Assembly (NCBI RefSeq): GCF_000426845.1
Contig: NZ_AUGD01000001.1
Location: 892,001-956,000 of the forward strand
DNA length: 64,000 bases
From: Bradyrhizobium sp. in8p8
GTDB lineage: Bacteria; Pseudomonadota; Alphaproteobacteria; Rhizobiales; Xanthobacteraceae
Direction: 5' to 3'
The notes under the pieces are model-generated. The model was not told the origin of the DNA and ran no database searches. It was given only the letters and a program-made list of their open reading frames with translations. The translations under genes were made by a program, and so were the position numbers. This document shows, in pieces, positions 24,577-32,490 of the stretch (the first letter of the stretch is position 1; every line of letters starts with the position of its first letter).

Positions 24577-26643
24577 ATGTCGGTCGACGACAGGCCCACG
24601 CTCACCGCCCCCGACGACGATCCCTGGCTGTGGCTGGAGGAGATCGAAGGCACCCAGGCGCTCGATTTCGTCGAGCGGCAGAACAGCCTGACGCTCGCCG
24701 CGTTCGGCGGCAAAACCTTCGAGCACGACCGCGACATCCTCGCCGCGATCTACGACCGGCCGGACAACATCCCCTATGTGAGCCGGCGCGGCAACGATCT
24801 GCACAACCTCTGGAAGGACGCGAGCCATCCGCGCGGCCTGTGGCGGCGGACGACAATGGCGGAATTTCGCAAGGCCAGCCCGGACTGGGAGACCATGCTG
24901 GACATCGACCAGCTCGCAGCAAGCGAAGGCGAGGACTGGCTGTTGAGCCAGATCGCCACCATGCCGGGAAGCTCGCGCGCCATGCTGAGCCTGTCGCGCG
25001 GCGGCAGCGATGCCGTCACGCTTCGCGAGTTCGACCTCGCCACGAAGAGCTTCGTTGCGGACGGCTTCACGCTGCCGGAAGCCAAGGGCGGCGTCGACTG
25101 GCTCGATGCCGACACGCTGCTGCTGTCGAGCGCGCATGGCGAGGGCATGACGACGAGCTCGGGATATGCTCGGACCGTTCGGCTGTGGCGACGCGGCCAG
25201 CCTGTCGATGAGGCGCAGGTGATCATCGAGACAACGCCCGATCACATGATGATTTATGGCAGCGTCGACGACACCGGCACTGCGCCGCGAACCTGGATCA
25301 TAGACCAGATCGACTTCTTCAATCATGCGATCTGGCTGCGCGATGCCGCTGGCGTGACGACCAGGCTCGATCTGCCGACCGGAATCTGGATGCAGGCGCA
25401 TGGCGACTGGTTCGCGATGAAGCTGCGCAAGGACTGGACGGTCGAGGGGCGGACCTACGCCACCGATACCGTGCTCGGCATTTCGCTTTCGGCGTTCCTC
25501 GCCGGCAGCCGCGATTTCGCAATCCTGTTCGAACCCGCACCACGGCGGGCGCTGCAAGGCCTGTTTTGGGTCGCCGGCAAGCTGGTCCTCTCGATTCTCG
25601 ACGAGCTGAAGCCGCGCTTCGAGATCCGCACGCCGTCCATAACCGGCTGGAGCCGCGAGATGCTTCCCGGCCTGCCGGGAATCGGGGTCGTCGACGTCTG
25701 GCCGCTCGATCGCCATCCGTCCGAGAGCAACGGCGATCTGCTCGCCAATGTGCAGGACCCGCTGACACCGCCATCGCTGCTGCTGATCGAGCGTGGCGTC
25801 GCCAGCCCAACCGTGCTGAAGCAGGCACCGAAGACGTTCACCCCAGACGGGCTCGTGGTGACCCAGCACGAGGCGATCTCGATCGACGGCGAGCGCATTC
25901 CCTATGTCCAGACCGGCCCCGCCGCAGAGACCGGCGACGCGCCGGTCTATATGAGCGCCTATGGCGGTTTCGGACTTTCCGTGAAGCCGTATTACAACGC
26001 CTCGCTCGGCAAGCTGTGGCTGGAGCGCGGCGGCACGACGGTGCAGGCCAATTTGCGCGGCGGCGGCGAGTTCGGCACGCGCTGGCACGATGCCGGCCGG
26101 CTCGCAGGCAAGAAGCTGTCGCATGACGATTTCGCCGCGGTCGCTGCCGATCTCGTCCGCCGCGGCGTGACGCAGCCGAAGCGCATCGCGGCGCAGGGCG
26201 GATCGAACGGCGGCATCCTCATCACCAACATGCTGGTGCGCTACCCCGAGCGCTTCGGTGCGCTGTTCTGCACCATCCCGCTGATCGACATGCGCCGCTA
26301 CACCAAGCTGCTCGCGGGCGCGAGCTGGATCGCCGAATATGGCGATCCCGACAAGCCCGACGAATGGGAGTGGCTGCAGACCTACTCGGCCTATCACAAT
26401 GTGAAGGCCGGCCAGCCCTATCCGCCGATCCTGATCGCCACCACGCGACGCGACGACCGCGTTCATCCCGGCCATGCCCGCAAGATGGCGGCGAAGCTCC
26501 AGGCGATGGGCTATGAGGCCTGGCTCTACGAACCGGCGGCCGGCGGCCACGGCTACGGCAAGGACAACAAGGAGCGCGCCGGCTTCGAGGTGCTGGGCTA
26601 TCGGTTTTTGAAGGAGAGGATCGGGTGGCGGGATGGCGACTAG
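24577..26643 (+). CDS. S9 family peptidase, prolyl-oligopeptidase-like
   Basis: The 688-residue protein starts after GGGAGTTTC. An N-terminal propeller region (PDDDPWLWLEEIEG, then WLLSQIA and TTPDHMM) precedes an alpha/beta-hydrolase domain. The domain has the serine in AAQGGSNGGIL, the aspartate in RRDDRVHPGHA and the histidine in GGHGYGKDNKERA. Prolyl oligopeptidases cut short proline-containing peptides. No signal peptide is seen, so it is probably cytoplasmic. The length fits the family. Confidence 0.9.
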   Translation: MSVDDRPTLTAPDDDPWLWLEEIEGTQALDFVERQNSLTLAAFGGKTFEHDRDILAAIYDRPDNIPYVSRRGNDLHNLWKDASHPRGLWRRTTMAEFRKASPDWETMLDIDQLAASEGEDWLLSQIATMPGSSRAMLSLSRGGSDAVTLREFDLATKSFVADGFTLPEAKGGVDWLDADTLLLSSAHGEGMTTSSGYARTVRLWRRGQPVDEAQVIIETTPDHMMIYGSVDDTGTAPRTWIIDQIDFFNHAIWLRDAAGVTTRLDLPTGIWMQAHGDWFAMKLRKDWTVEGRTYATDTVLGISLSAFLAGSRDFAILFEPAPRRALQGLFWVAGKLVLSILDELKPRFEIRTPSITGWSREMLPGLPGIGVVDVWPLDRHPSESNGDLLANVQDPLTPPSLLLIERGVASPTVLKQAPKTFTPDGLVVTQHEAISIDGERIPYVQTGPAAETGDAPVYMSAYGGFGLSVKPYYNASLGKLWLERGGTTVQANLRGGGEFGTRWHDAGRLAGKKLSHDDFAAVAADLVRRGVTQPKRIAAQGGSNGGILITNMLVRYPERFGALFCTIPLIDMRRYTKLLAGASWIAEYGDPDKPDEWEWLQTYSAYHNVKAGQPYPPILIATTRRDDRVHPGHARKMAAKLQAMGYEAWLYEPAAGGHGYGKDNKERAGFEVLGYRFLKERIGWRDGD

Positions 26644-26669
26644 CGCTAGGGGCGCGGACGTCTCCACAT

Positions 26670-26744
26670 CGTCATGGCCGGGCTTGACCCGGCCATCCAC
26701 GACTTGACGTGTCGAACGGCGAACGTGGAAGCCCGGGCACGACG
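26670..26744. repeat. Dispersed palindromic repeat, CGTCATGGCCGGG type
   Basis: The element lies between convergent genes, with CGTCATGGCCGGGCTTGACC at one end and a decayed mate, GCCCGGGCACGACGA, at the other. It belongs to the family at 17616-17698 and 22930-23052. Its position suggests it can end transcription from either side. Confidence 0.7.
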
Positions 26745-26749
26745 ACCTT

Positions 26750-27421
26750 CTAGCGCGCGAACACCAGCGTGAGGTTGTTCGCGGGCATATCGATCGTATC
26801 GACGAGACGAAGGTCCGCGCCCCGCGCGAGACTCTCGACGTCACCGATGTCGCGCACGCCCCATTCGGGATTGCCTTCGCGCAATGAGGTGTCGAACACC
26901 GCATTGCTGAGCGCAGTGTGCTTGCCGTCGCGCTTGAAGGGGCCGTAGAGGAACAGCTTGCCGTCGGCGCGCAAGTATCGACCCGCGCCGGCGAACAGGC
27001 CTTCGGCGACGACCCAGGGCGCGATGTGGATGACATTGGCGCAGAACACGGCTGCAAGGCTCGTCGGGCCCTGCCCGCTCTTCATCTCCGGACACCAATG
27101 GGGATCGATGAGGTCGATCCGCAGGGGCGGGCGGATGTTCGGCAGAGCCGCATATACCCGCCAGGCTTCGATGCTCTTGAGGTGGCGCTGGTTGAGGTCG
27201 CTCGGCCACCAGATCAGGCCGGGCGTGTGGCGCGCGAAATGAACCACGTGCTGACCTGTTCCGCTGCCGAGTTCCACCACGTTTCCGGTCGCGCCGGCGA
27301 GATGCTTTTCCAGCGCAGCCCAGATCGGCTCGTGATTGCGATGGAAGGCCGGCGCATCGAGCCGCCCATCCGGCTCGACCCTTCCGCCGTCCCTGCCAAA
27401 TTCGACGACATATTCAGCCAA
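26750..27421 (-). CDS. DUF938 SAM-dependent methyltransferase-like protein
   Basis: This 223-residue protein has the DUF938/METTL26 pattern: PAFHRNHEPIW near residue 25, then a SAM-binding GNVVELGSGTGQHVVHFA. IWWPSDLNQRHL and CANVIHIAPW follow, and then GPFKRDGKHTALSNAVFD. The cytoplasmic role and methyl acceptor are unknown. It faces the S9 gene and is divergent from the sox operon, with about 230 bases between it and the soxX start. Confidence 0.85.
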   Translation of the reverse strand: MAEYVVEFGRDGGRVEPDGRLDAPAFHRNHEPIWAALEKHLAGATGNVVELGSGTGQHVVHFARHTPGLIWWPSDLNQRHLKSIEAWRVYAALPNIRPPLRIDLIDPHWCPEMKSGQGPTSLAAVFCANVIHIAPWVVAEGLFAGAGRYLRADGKLFLYGPFKRDGKHTALSNAVFDTSLREGNPEWGVRDIGDVESLARGADLRLVDTIDMPANNLTLVFAR

Positions 27422-27652
27422 GTGACGTCCCCAAAAAATGCGAAACAGAAAAGATGGCCATGCGGGCCGAACGTCCGAGAATAATCTGCCAATCCCGACC
27501 CGGCTGATGAACGAACTATCTCATCAGTTGCAATGCCGAGGATATTAACCCCATTTTGCCGTATGCATAGTCTTGATTGTCAGGCTCTGCCCTTTGTGCT
27601 TTTGAACCATTCCGCAAATGAGATCATCGACATACCGCTTCAGGACGATGCC

Positions 27653-28009
27653 TTGACCGTCTTTCCTCGCAAGCCCGCCTTGCTTGTTGCGCTGGCCCTG
27701 TTCGCCGGCGCTGCGGTGGCGACGGCGGAGGCGCAGTCCACCGTGATCGAGGGCCGGAAGCTCGCTTTCGACCGCAGCAAGGGCAATTGCCTGACCTGCC
27801 ACGCCATGCAAGGCGGCGACCTGCCGGGAACGATCGGGCCGGAACTGAAGGATATCAAGGCTAGGTACCCCGATCGCAACGAGCTGGTCGCAATCATCTT
27901 CGACGAGACCAAGCGCAATCCGCTGACCATGATGCCGCCATTTGGCCGGAACCGGATTTTGACCGAACAGGAGATCAACGCGATCGTTGATTTCCTGCAG
28001 ACCCTGTGA
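27653..28009 (+). CDS. soxX: Cytochrome c subunit SoxX
   Basis: The frame is open from an ATG at 27533. The TTG at 27653, with AGGACG in front, opens a proper signal peptide (ALLVALALFAGAAVATAEAQ), so I prefer it; the mature protein is about 90 residues. One heme motif, NCLTCH (C46, C49, H50), and a distal ligand region MMPPFG (M93/M94) identify monoheme SoxX. It pairs with SoxA to attach thiosulfate to the SoxY cysteine in the periplasm. It is the first gene of the sox operon. Confidence 0.9.
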   Translation: MTVFPRKPALLVALALFAGAAVATAEAQSTVIEGRKLAFDRSKGNCLTCHAMQGGDLPGTIGPELKDIKARYPDRNELVAIIFDETKRNPLTMMPPFGRNRILTEQEINAIVDFLQTL

Positions 28010-28034
28010 CGGCCGGCTGCCCAGGAGACTTGAG

Positions 28035-28532
28035 ATGACCACCACCACCACCACCGGTCCTCATCCGACGCGACGCCTGATCCTGCAGGGCGCAGCTTCC
28101 GTCGCGCTGCTCGGCCTCGGCAATCTGCCGTTCGGCGCCGCTCCCGCGCGCGCTGCGGCCAACGACAAATATCCGGAAGAGGCGTTCAAGCAGAAGAACG
28201 AGGCCGACGCGATCAAGGCGCTTTATGGCAAGACTGCCGAGCCGTCCGACAAGGTCAAGCTCGACGCGCCGGAGATCGCCGAGAATGGCGGCGTGGTGCC
28301 GATCTCGGTGACGACGTCACTCGAGAAGGTGACATCGATCTCGTTCTTCGTGGCCGAGAACCCGAATGCGCTCGCGGCAAGCTACAAGATCCCGGACGGC
28401 ACGATCCCTGCCGTCGCCAACCGTCTGAAGATGGCCAAGACCACCAGATTGACCGCGGTCGTGGAAGCGGACGGCAAGCTCTACAGCGCGACCAAAGAGG
28501 TCAAGGTCACCGTCGGCGGCTGCGGCGGTTGA
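28035..28532 (+). CDS. soxY: Thiosulfate-oxidation carrier protein SoxY
   Basis: The 165-residue protein starts at 28035 after AGGAGACTTGAG. It has a Tat-type signal (PTRRLILQGA, cleaved near PARAA). The C-terminus is VTVGGCGG, whose cysteine (C163) is the swinging arm that carries the sulfur intermediates in all SoxY proteins. SoxY is exported with SoxZ as a heterodimer. The family match is very clear. Confidence 0.96.
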   Translation: MTTTTTTGPHPTRRLILQGAASVALLGLGNLPFGAAPARAAANDKYPEEAFKQKNEADAIKALYGKTAEPSDKVKLDAPEIAENGGVVPISVTTSLEKVTSISFFVAENPNALAASYKIPDGTIPAVANRLKMAKTTRLTAVVEADGKLYSATKEVKVTVGGCGG

Positions 28533-28548
28533 GCGAAGGGAGTTCGAG

Positions 28549-28860
28549 ATGGCATCCAGCATTCGCGTCCGCGCAACGTCCAACGGCGACATCACCGAGG
28601 TGCAGGCGCTGATCCAGCACCCCATGGACACCGGCCTCGTCAAGAACCCCAACGGCGAACTGGTTCCGGCGCACTTCATCCAGGAGCTGAAGTTCGAATG
28701 TAACGGCAAGGACGTCTTCGTCGCCAATTGGGGCACTGCGGTCTCGAAGGACCCATACGTCAAGTTCAGCTTCAAGGGCGCCAAGAAGGGCGACGAGCTC
28801 AAGATCTCCTGGATCGACAACAAGGGTGCGTCGGACACGACGACCGCGAAGATCGCGTGA
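28549..28860 (+). CDS. soxZ: Thiosulfate-oxidation carrier partner SoxZ
   Basis: This 103-residue Ig-like protein has no signal peptide; it is exported together with SoxY through the Tat system. It has QHPMDTGLVKN near residue 24, PAHFIQEL and the acidic C-terminal strand typical of SoxZ. The gene starts 16 bases after soxY and ends three bases before soxA. Confidence 0.96.
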   Translation: MASSIRVRATSNGDITEVQALIQHPMDTGLVKNPNGELVPAHFIQELKFECNGKDVFVANWGTAVSKDPYVKFSFKGAKKGDELKISWIDNKGASDTTTAKIA

Positions 28861-28862
28861 CG

Positions 28863-29726
28863 ATGAAGGTCCGCCTCTCACTTCTGCTCGGCTCCGTGTG
28901 CGCCGCACTTGTCGCGCTCGCGGCCGCGCCTCCGCGCGTGGCCGCGGCCGACAAGGTCGATCCCGTTGCCGATGCCAAGGCGTTCCAGAACTTCTTCTTC
29001 CAGAAGTTTCCGAACGTGAAGCGCGAGGATTTCGTCAACGGTCCTTATTCCATGAACGAGGACATGAAGCGGCAGTGGCGCGAGAAGGAGGAATTCCCGC
29101 CTTACGAGTTCGCGCTCGAAGCCGGCAAGGAGATGTTCGCGACGCCGTTCAAGAACGGCAAGACCTATGCCGACTGCTTCCCCAACGGCGGCATCGGCAT
29201 CCGGCAGAACTATCCCTATTTCGACGAGAAGGAAGGCAAGGTCGTCACGCTGGAGCTCGCGCTCAACCGCTGCCGCGAGGCCAACGGCGAAGCGCCCTAT
29301 TCCTATGTCAAGGACGAGATGGCCTCGCTGACCGCCTACATGGCCTATACCTCGCGCGGCAAGCCGATGGACATCAGGATCCCCGACGATCCCCGTGCGC
29401 TTGCGGCGTTCGAGAACGGCAAGCGGTATTTCTACACGCGACGCGGCCAGATGAACTTCTCCTGCGCAAGCTGTCATGTGCAGAGCCCGGGCGAGCGCAT
29501 CCGCGCCGAAACCCTGGCGCCGGCGCTCGGCATCCTCAACGCGATGCCGATCTACCGCTCCGAATGGAGCGGCATGGGCACCACCAGCCGCCGCTTCGTG
29601 ACCTGCAACAGCCAGACCCGCGCGGTTCCGCTGGAGCCGCAATCGGACGAATATCGCGACGTCGAGTACTTCCTGTCCTACGTCGCCAATGGCCTGCCGA
29701 TCTCGGGACCGGGAGCACGGCCATGA
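28863..29726 (+). CDS. soxA: L-cysteine S-thiosulfotransferase subunit SoxA, monoheme type
   Basis: This 287-residue protein has a Sec signal peptide. It has one heme motif, SCASCH (C201, C204, H205), and the catalytic cysteine in VTCNSQTRAVP (C248), whose persulfide is the axial heme ligand. The N-terminal heme motif of diheme SoxA is missing; two cysteines (C105 and C137) remain and probably form a disulfide. That places it with the monoheme SoxAX group. Together with SoxX it forms the enzyme that oxidatively links thiosulfate to SoxY. Confidence 0.95.
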   Translation: MKVRLSLLLGSVCAALVALAAAPPRVAAADKVDPVADAKAFQNFFFQKFPNVKREDFVNGPYSMNEDMKRQWREKEEFPPYEFALEAGKEMFATPFKNGKTYADCFPNGGIGIRQNYPYFDEKEGKVVTLELALNRCREANGEAPYSYVKDEMASLTAYMAYTSRGKPMDIRIPDDPRALAAFENGKRYFYTRRGQMNFSCASCHVQSPGERIRAETLAPALGILNAMPIYRSEWSGMGTTSRRFVTCNSQTRAVPLEPQSDEYRDVEYFLSYVANGLPISGPGARP

Positions 29727-30028
29727 AGCGGTCACTTGCTCTCGCCATGCTGCTTGCCTTGAGCCTTGCGCCATCCGCGCGCGCGGCGAACGAGGCGGAT
29801 TACAAGGCGGCCTATGCCGCCGCCGAAGCGGCCTCCAGGGAGGCGGCCGGCATGCGCAACCAGTGGACCGTCACCGTCTCGGCATTGGCCGCGGCCAAGA
29901 AGGCGGCCGACGGCGGCGATTTCGATCGTGCTGTTGCCGCCGCCAGGGAGGCCGAGGCGCTGGCGAAGGCCTCGATTTTCCAGGCCACATCGGAAAAAGA
30001 AGCCTGGAAGGCGATGGAAATCCGCTAG
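29723..30028 (+). CDS. soxK: SoxK-like SoxXA-binding protein
   Basis: The ATG at 29723 overlaps the soxA stop by four bases. The 101-residue product has a signal peptide (KRSLALAMLLALSLAPSARA) and a short helical mature part. The mature part has WTVTVSALAAAKKAADGGDF and AREAEALAKASIFQATSEKE. This size, composition and position after soxA match SoxK/SAXB, a small third subunit that stimulates SoxAX. I rely on the gene position and helical pattern more than on identity, so the symbol is tentative. Confidence 0.7.
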   Translation: MKRSLALAMLLALSLAPSARAANEADYKAAYAAAEAASREAAGMRNQWTVTVSALAAAKKAADGGDFDRAVAAAREAEALAKASIFQATSEKEAWKAMEIR

Positions 30029-30082
30029 ACTGTTTGGGACAGTAGCCGTTTAGCGATCCCGAGAGGCGCGGAGAATTCTTGG

Positions 30083-31834
30083 ATGGCGATCCGCCGCCGC
30101 GATGTTTTGAAAAGTGCAGGCCTCGCCGCCGCAACGCTCGCCCTGCCGCGGCTGGCCCGCGGCACTGAGACCGCCGGCATCTACGACCTCGAGCGGTTCG
30201 GCAACGCAAGAATCCTGCACATCACCGACACGCATGCGCAGCTCAACCCGGTCTATTTTCGCGAGCCCAGCGTCAATATCGGCATCGGCGAGATGGCGGG
30301 GCGGCCGCCGCATCTGGTCGGCCGCGCCTTCCTGGAGCGGTTCGGCATCCGGCCAGATAGCGCCGATGCCTATGCCTTCACCTGCGTCGAGTTCGAGAAG
30401 TCCGCCGGCCGCTTCGGCAAGCTCGGCGGCTTCGCCTATCTGAAGACGCTGGTCGATCGCTTGCGCGGCGAAGTCGGCGAGCGGCGTTCGCTCCTCCTCG
30501 ATGGCGGCGATCTCTGGCAGGGCACCGGGCTTGCCAACGTCATGCAGGGCCGCGACATGGTCGAGGTTGCCAATTTGCTCGGCATCGATGCGATGACCGG
30601 GCATTGGGAATTCACCTATGGCGAGCAGGCGCTGCGCGACAATCTCGAGCGATTCAAGGGCGAGTTCCTGGCGCAGAACGTGTTCCTGACCGAGGAAGCC
30701 GCGTTCAACGACGCGCCCGCCTTCGACAAGGCCAGCGGGCGGGTGTTCAAGCCGTCGATGATCAAGGAGATGGGCGGGCATCGTATTGCGATCGTCGGGC
30801 AGGCCTTCCCCTACGTCCCGATCGCGCATCCCAAGAGATTTACGCCGGACTGGAGCTTCGGCATCCGCGAGGAGGAGCTGCAGAAGCATGTCGATGCGTT
30901 GCGCGGCGCCGACAAGGTCGACGCCGTCGTCCTGCTGTCGCACAACGGCATGGATGTCGACCTCAAGCTCGCAGGCCGGGTCACCGGGATCGACGTCATC
31001 CTCGGTGGCCACACCCATGATGCCGTGCCGCAGCCGATGGCCGTGAGGAATGCGGGCGGCACGACGCTCGTCACCAATGCCGGCTCCAACGGGAAATTCC
31101 TGGCCGTGCTGGATCTCGCGCTCGACAGGGGCAAGGTCAGCGATGTCAGGTATCATCTGCTGCCGGTCTATTCGGAGCTGCTGAAGCCCGATCCGGCGAT
31201 GGCCGAGCTGATCGGTCGGGTCCGTGCGCAGCACGTGGCCGATTGGTCGGAAAAGATCGCAACGCCCGACCGGCTGCTCTATCGCCGCGGCAATTTCTCG
31301 GGATCCATGGACGAATTGATCTGCACTGCGCTCCGCACCGAGCTCGATGCCGAGATCGCGCTGTCTCCCGGCTTTCGCTGGGGCGTCACCGTGCTGTCGG
31401 GACAGGCGATGACCATGGAGGATCTGCTGGCGGAGACCGCGATCAGCTATCCCGAGACCTATGTTCAGGAGATGACGGGCGCCGAGATCAAGGATGTGCT
31501 CGAAGACGTCTGCGACAATCTCTTCAACGCCGACCCGTATTACCAGCAGGGCGGCGACATGGTGCGCGCCGGCGGTCTCAGCTACACCTGCACGCCGGAG
31601 GCTGCGATCGGGGCTCGCATCTCCGAGCTGAAGCTCGGCAACGGCAAGCCGCTCAGCGCCAGCCACCGCTACAAGGTGGCGGGTTGGGCTTCGGTCAACA
31701 CCCGGCAGGGCGCGCCTGTGTGGGACGTCGTCGGCAAATATCTGCGCTCAGGCCGGATGTTGCAGGAGCGACTCGGCTCCGGCGTGACGTTGAAGGGGGT
31801 CGAGGGCAATCCAGGGATTGCGGGACGCGGATGA
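30083..31834 (+). CDS. soxB: S-sulfosulfanyl-L-cysteine sulfohydrolase SoxB
   Basis: This 583-residue protein has a Tat signal (IRRRDVLKSAG). It has all the metallophosphatase-type dimanganese motifs: ITDTHAQLNP (D49, H51), LDGGDLWQGTG, TGHWEFTYG, SHNGMD and GGHTHDAVP. SoxB hydrolyses the sulfate group from SoxY-bound S-thiosulfonate in the periplasm. The length is normal. It is followed with a one-codon offset overlap (ATGATG) by the DsrE-like gene. Confidence 0.97.
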   Translation: MAIRRRDVLKSAGLAAATLALPRLARGTETAGIYDLERFGNARILHITDTHAQLNPVYFREPSVNIGIGEMAGRPPHLVGRAFLERFGIRPDSADAYAFTCVEFEKSAGRFGKLGGFAYLKTLVDRLRGEVGERRSLLLDGGDLWQGTGLANVMQGRDMVEVANLLGIDAMTGHWEFTYGEQALRDNLERFKGEFLAQNVFLTEEAAFNDAPAFDKASGRVFKPSMIKEMGGHRIAIVGQAFPYVPIAHPKRFTPDWSFGIREEELQKHVDALRGADKVDAVVLLSHNGMDVDLKLAGRVTGIDVILGGHTHDAVPQPMAVRNAGGTTLVTNAGSNGKFLAVLDLALDRGKVSDVRYHLLPVYSELLKPDPAMAELIGRVRAQHVADWSEKIATPDRLLYRRGNFSGSMDELICTALRTELDAEIALSPGFRWGVTVLSGQAMTMEDLLAETAISYPETYVQEMTGAEIKDVLEDVCDNLFNADPYYQQGGDMVRAGGLSYTCTPEAAIGARISELKLGNGKPLSASHRYKVAGWASVNTRQGAPVWDVVGKYLRSGRMLQERLGSGVTLKGVEGNPGIAGRG

Positions 31835-32289
31835 TGCGGCTGCAGCTCAAATTCGCGATGATGCTGGCGCTGCTCGTCTGGGCAGCGGTGCCGCCTGCTC
31901 TTGCACAACAGGTGCCGCTGCAGGACAAGCCGTTCGCCGAGCACAGGATCGTGCTGCAGCTCTCCGATGGCGATGCGAAGAAGCAGTCCCTGGTGCTGAG
32001 CGTCGCCAACAACCTGCTGAAAGCCTACGGTCCCGACAAGATCGCGATCGAAGTGGTGGCGTTCGGTCCTGGCATCGACCTGCTTCTCGCCGGCGGCGAG
32101 CGCCGCAAGCAGGTCGAGAGCCTGATCGCACAGGGCGTGCGCTTCGACATCTGCCTCAATACGGTCGATACGATCGAACGGGAAACGGGCAAGCGGCCTG
32201 ACTTCATCCAAGCGGCGACGCCAGTGCAGGTGGGCGTCGGGCAAATCCTGTTCCTGGCGGAGAACGGGTACACATTGGTGCGGCCGTAG
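31831..32289 (+). CDS. Secreted DsrE/DsrF-like family protein
   Basis: The start overlaps the soxB stop (ATG at 31831 or 31834), so the gene is in the sox operon. The 152-residue product has a signal peptide (KFAMMLALLVWAAVPPALAQ) and a DsrE/F-type alpha/beta domain, with IVLQLSDGDAKKQSLVLS and LLLAGGERRKQVESLI. A conserved-type cysteine lies in RFDICLNTVDTI (C108). Most DsrE proteins are cytoplasmic sulfur-transfer proteins; this one is predicted to be periplasmic. It may accept sulfane sulfur from SoxYZ. This is an inference from fold and position. Confidence 0.82.
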   Translation: MMRLQLKFAMMLALLVWAAVPPALAQQVPLQDKPFAEHRIVLQLSDGDAKKQSLVLSVANNLLKAYGPDKIAIEVVAFGPGIDLLLAGGERRKQVESLIAQGVRFDICLNTVDTIERETGKRPDFIQAATPVQVGVGQILFLAENGYTLVRP

Positions 32290-32298
32290 GCACCTCGC

Positions 32299-32376
32299 CG
32301 TCATTCCGGGCGGCTCGCAGAGCCGAATCCGAATCTCGAGACTCCGCTACGAAGCTGCGCATCACCCGGAATGACG
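32299..32376. repeat. Dispersed palindromic repeat, CGTCATTCCGGG type
   Basis: Ends CGTCATTCCGGG and CCCGGAATGACG bound the element, with TCTCGAGACTCCGCTACGAA in the middle. It lies after the DsrE-like gene and may end the sox transcript. It is of the same family as 11876-11974. Confidence 0.75.
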
Positions 32377-32421
32377 GGTCAGATCGCAATGAAAATCTTC
32401 CGATTGTTTTCTCATGGCAGT

Positions 32422-32431
32422 GAATTAATTC
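32422..32431. promoter_or_regulatory. GAATTAATTC palindrome upstream of the persulfide dioxygenase
   Basis: This perfect 10-base A/T-rich palindrome sits 60 bases before the dioxygenase start, in an A/T-rich island within otherwise GC-rich DNA. Operons of this type are often controlled by an ArsR-family persulfide sensor (BigR/SqrR) at A/T-rich dyads, so this is a candidate operator. No such regulator is in the window. Confidence 0.4.
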
Positions 32432-32490
32432 TCCTTTTGGCCTCCGCCGTAGTAAAATCCTCGAAACCAGTTCCACTGCCGGGTCCTGCC

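Noticed and set aside
24538..27057. A minus-strand open frame of about 839 codons across the S9 peptidase gene
   Set aside because: The plus-strand S9 protein has a complete catalytic triad and normal length. The antisense frame has no recognisable domain and starts inside the DUF938 gene.
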